DNA from: Chloroflexaceae bacterium | GTDB lineage: Bacteria; Chloroflexota; Chloroflexia; Chloroflexales; Chloroflexaceae | DNA: 64,000 nt | Assembly (NCBI GenBank): GCA_025057155.1 | Contig: JANWYD010000008.1 | Location: 186,001 to 250,000 of the forward strand | Direction: 5' to 3' | In this document: positions 62,640-64,000 of the stretch, piece after piece | Position numbering within the stretch: the stretch's first letter is position 1 | How the letters are laid out: each line of letters starts with the position of its first letter | Notes under the pieces: generated by a model | What the model was told of the DNA's origin: nothing | What the model saw: only the letters and a program-made list of their open reading frames with translations | Databases searched by the model: none | Made by a program: the position numbers and the translations under genes

Positions 62640-63386
62640 ATGCGTAGACGCGTGTACGTGTGGGAAGTGCCGGTGCGGCTCACCCACTGGGTCAATGTGG
62701 TCTGCATTGTGGTGCTGTCGTTCACCGGCTACTACATCGGCAATCCGTACATTACCGTCAGCGGGCGCGAACCCTACGCTCCCAACTTCATGGGCCTGAT
62801 GCGCAGCATCCATTTCATTACTGCGTACATCTTCATCGCCAGCATTCTCCTGCGCACGTACTGGGCCTTCCGCGGCAATGCCTGGGCCAGCTGGCGCGGG
62901 TTGTTCCCTTTCCTGACCCGTGAAGGGCGCAAAAACATGGGGCACGCCTTGCAGTACTACCTCTTCATCCGCCGTAATCCGCCCGAGGTGGCCGGGCACA
63001 ATGCCCTTGCAGGCACGACCTATATGATCATCGTGTTCCTGTACCTTCTGATCACTTTCACCGGTCTGGCCCTGTATGGCCTGATGCATCCGGCCAGCAT
63101 CTGGCGGCCGCTGACGGCGTGGGTCTTCACCATTGTTGACGCCCAGATCCTGCGCCTGACCCACCACCTGATCATGTACCTGCTGATCGCCTTTGCCATT
63201 CACCACATCTACAGCGCCTGGCTGGTGGATATGGAAGAAGGCAATGGCCTGATGAGCAGCATTTTCAGCGGCTTCAAGTTCCTGCGCATGGACCAGCAGC
63301 CCGACTGGATCGAAAACCGCATGGCGGCGCCTCAGGTCGAACCGCAGACCCGGGCCGCGCCTTCCGAGCGCACAACCGCAGATTAA
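62640..63386 (+). CDS. hyaC: Ni/Fe-hydrogenase b-type cytochrome subunit
   Basis: A 248-aa diheme cytochrome b that accepts electrons from the small subunit and reduces quinone. It has four helices with likely haem histidines in VRLTHWVNV, RSIHFITAY, RLTHHLIMYL and AIHHIYSAW. The family loop GREPYAPNFMG is also present. The C-terminal tail (about 35 residues, PQVEPQTRAAPSERTTAD) is soluble. ATG at 62640 with AGGAGGG upstream. Together with the small and large subunits it forms a complete membrane-bound group 1-type complex. Confidence 0.94.
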   Translation: MRRRVYVWEVPVRLTHWVNVVCIVVLSFTGYYIGNPYITVSGREPYAPNFMGLMRSIHFITAYIFIASILLRTYWAFRGNAWASWRGLFPFLTREGRKNMGHALQYYLFIRRNPPEVAGHNALAGTTYMIIVFLYLLITFTGLALYGLMHPASIWRPLTAWVFTIVDAQILRLTHHLIMYLLIAFAIHHIYSAWLVDMEEGNGLMSSIFSGFKFLRMDQQPDWIENRMAAPQVEPQTRAAPSERTTAD

Positions 63387-63731
63387 GAGCCTGTCTGAAC
63401 AGCCGGGGCGTTCCAGTGAGGATGAGATCCCCGATGTGCAACCCGGAAGGTTGCGCTGTTGCCCGTTCCCGGCGGGGAGGGTCAGGGACGACCAGGGTGC
63501 TCCTCCTTCAAAGGTGCGAAGCGGCGCTCGCGCCGCCTTCGCGCCTTTGTGTTGGCGTGCGCTGCGCGGCTTCCGGCGTCTTCCCGGTCGCTGGACTTTA
63601 ACGTTTTTATCTTTTGTAACTATCTAGACATATAAGCAAGGTTGGCATATAATCGTTACCGTGACCTCGGCCAGCGCCGACGTCCGGGGTATGGCGCCTG
63701 GGCTGGCGTTGTTCGATATGAGGAGAGCGTG
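63387..63731. promoter_or_regulatory. Intergenic region with terminator-like hairpin and strong promoter
   Basis: Two hairpins follow the hydrogenase operon: GCAACC (63438-63443) with GGTTGC (63449-63454), and a long stem CAAAGGTGCGAAGCGGCG (63509-63526) with its near-complement at 63531-63549. Further on, TAGACA (63625-63630), a 17-base spacer and TATAAT (63648-63653) make the best full promoter of the window. It would give a leader of about 70 bases for the gene starting at 63732, whose ribosome site is AGGAGAG. Confidence 0.7.
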
Positions 63732-64000
63732 ATGAGTATCAGCACGAGCATGCGAACGAACGATGTGCCCATCATCCAGGTCTATAATGATGGCAGCGGC
63801 GCTGCACCGCAGACTCGACACTCACCCCTCCGCGATCCCGCCTCGGTGCGTCCTCTCCGCATTCTCCTGATAACGCCGAAGGGCAAAAAAGAGGAGGACT
63901 CCAGCCAGAAGGCGCTCTTCTCAATGGCCATTGGCGTGCTGGTCAGTATAACTCCTCCGCAGCACCACATTGAGCTGGTTGACGAACTCTTCGGCGATCC
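63732..64000 (+). CDS. Cobalamin-binding radical-SAM-type protein, N-terminal fragment
   Basis: The first 89 codons are visible and the frame runs off the right edge. After about 40 variable residues the sequence [20 protein letters not shown] followed by [15 protein letters not shown] and [12 protein letters not shown] matches the start of the B12-binding domain found in radical-SAM enzymes such as BchE/HpnP-like and related methylases or cyclases. The radical-SAM CxxxCxxC would lie outside the window. The ATG at 63732 has AGGAGAG upstream and a strong promoter at 63625-63653. The product, for example hopanoid or bacteriochlorophyll modification, cannot be decided. Confidence 0.75.
   Translation, partial: MSISTSMRTNDVPIIQVYNDGSGAAPQTRHSPLRDPASVRPLRILLITPKGKKEEDSSQKALFSMAIGVLVSITPPQHHIELVDELFGD

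Overview
The window is a GC-rich bacterial chromosome segment, most probably from a filamentous member of the Chloroflexota (class Chloroflexia, Chloroflexales-like). The main reason is the minus-strand operon at 29642-40043. It carries an alternative complex III of the short type (actB, actE, actA and a small anchor that I call actG), then sco, then a cytochrome c oxidase (subunits II, I, III, IV). From memory, this gene order matches the respiratory ACIII cluster of Chloroflexus. The rest of the gene content and the heavy load of intergenic palindromes fit that lineage. I cannot name a genus. No rRNA, tRNA, CRISPR array, integrase or intact insertion sequence was found.

Layout. 1-6601: peptide/oligopeptide ABC importer (binding protein with unusual lobe order, two permeases, two ATPases). 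6692-14899: crotonase, coaE, an amidohydrolase fused to a CYTH-like domain, a small membrane protein, hisC and an acyl-CoA ligase, separated by repeat-rich gaps. 14968-20448: membrane glycosyltransferase, DinB-like and DUF1841-like proteins, thioesterase, SDR dehydrogenase and a MetF-like protein. 21062-29586: membrane proteins, pth, a C45 acyltransferase-like protein, a tandem GNAT protein, a LolA-like lipoprotein with an ABC ATPase, and a HAD phosphatase. 29642-40043: the ACIII-oxidase operon. 41024-48085: rsgA, two paralogous metallo-beta-lactamase-fold proteins, an LLM-type flavin oxidoreductase, a DUF429 protein, a 2-oxoacid dehydrogenase E2 and an LCP protein. 48353-58758: large glucosidase, esterase, SGNH hydrolase, trypsin-like lipoprotein, uronate isomerase and a polytopic membrane protein. 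59594-63386: membrane-bound uptake [NiFe]-hydrogenase (small subunit, large subunit, cytochrome b). 63732-64000: start of a cobalamin-binding radical-SAM-type protein that runs off the right edge.

Energy metabolism ties much of the window together. The hydrogenase feeds electrons from H2 through its cytochrome b to quinone. ACIII oxidises quinol and passes electrons to cytochrome c domains and to an A2-type (YSHP motif) caa3-like oxidase, whose subunit II has two tandem haem c domains. The peptide importer, acyl-CoA ligase, crotonase, SDR and E2 indicate heterotrophic carbon use.

The least explained part is between the genes. Several repeat families recur: a 173-175 bp element with terminal inverted repeats and a strictly conserved central hairpin (2 copies), a 100 bp gap-free repeat (2 copies), a family of GGGAAACC-N-GGTTTCCC palindromes (at least 7 copies), perfect hairpins with three-base loops at many gene junctions, AT-rich short tandem repeats (7 sites, two of them part of a larger repeat), inverted clusters of an 8-base tandem repeat, and a 188 bp element with 23-base terminal inverted repeats just upstream of the rsgA promoter. 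Many genes appear to start from an extended -10 sequence (TGnTATAAT type) without a clear -35.
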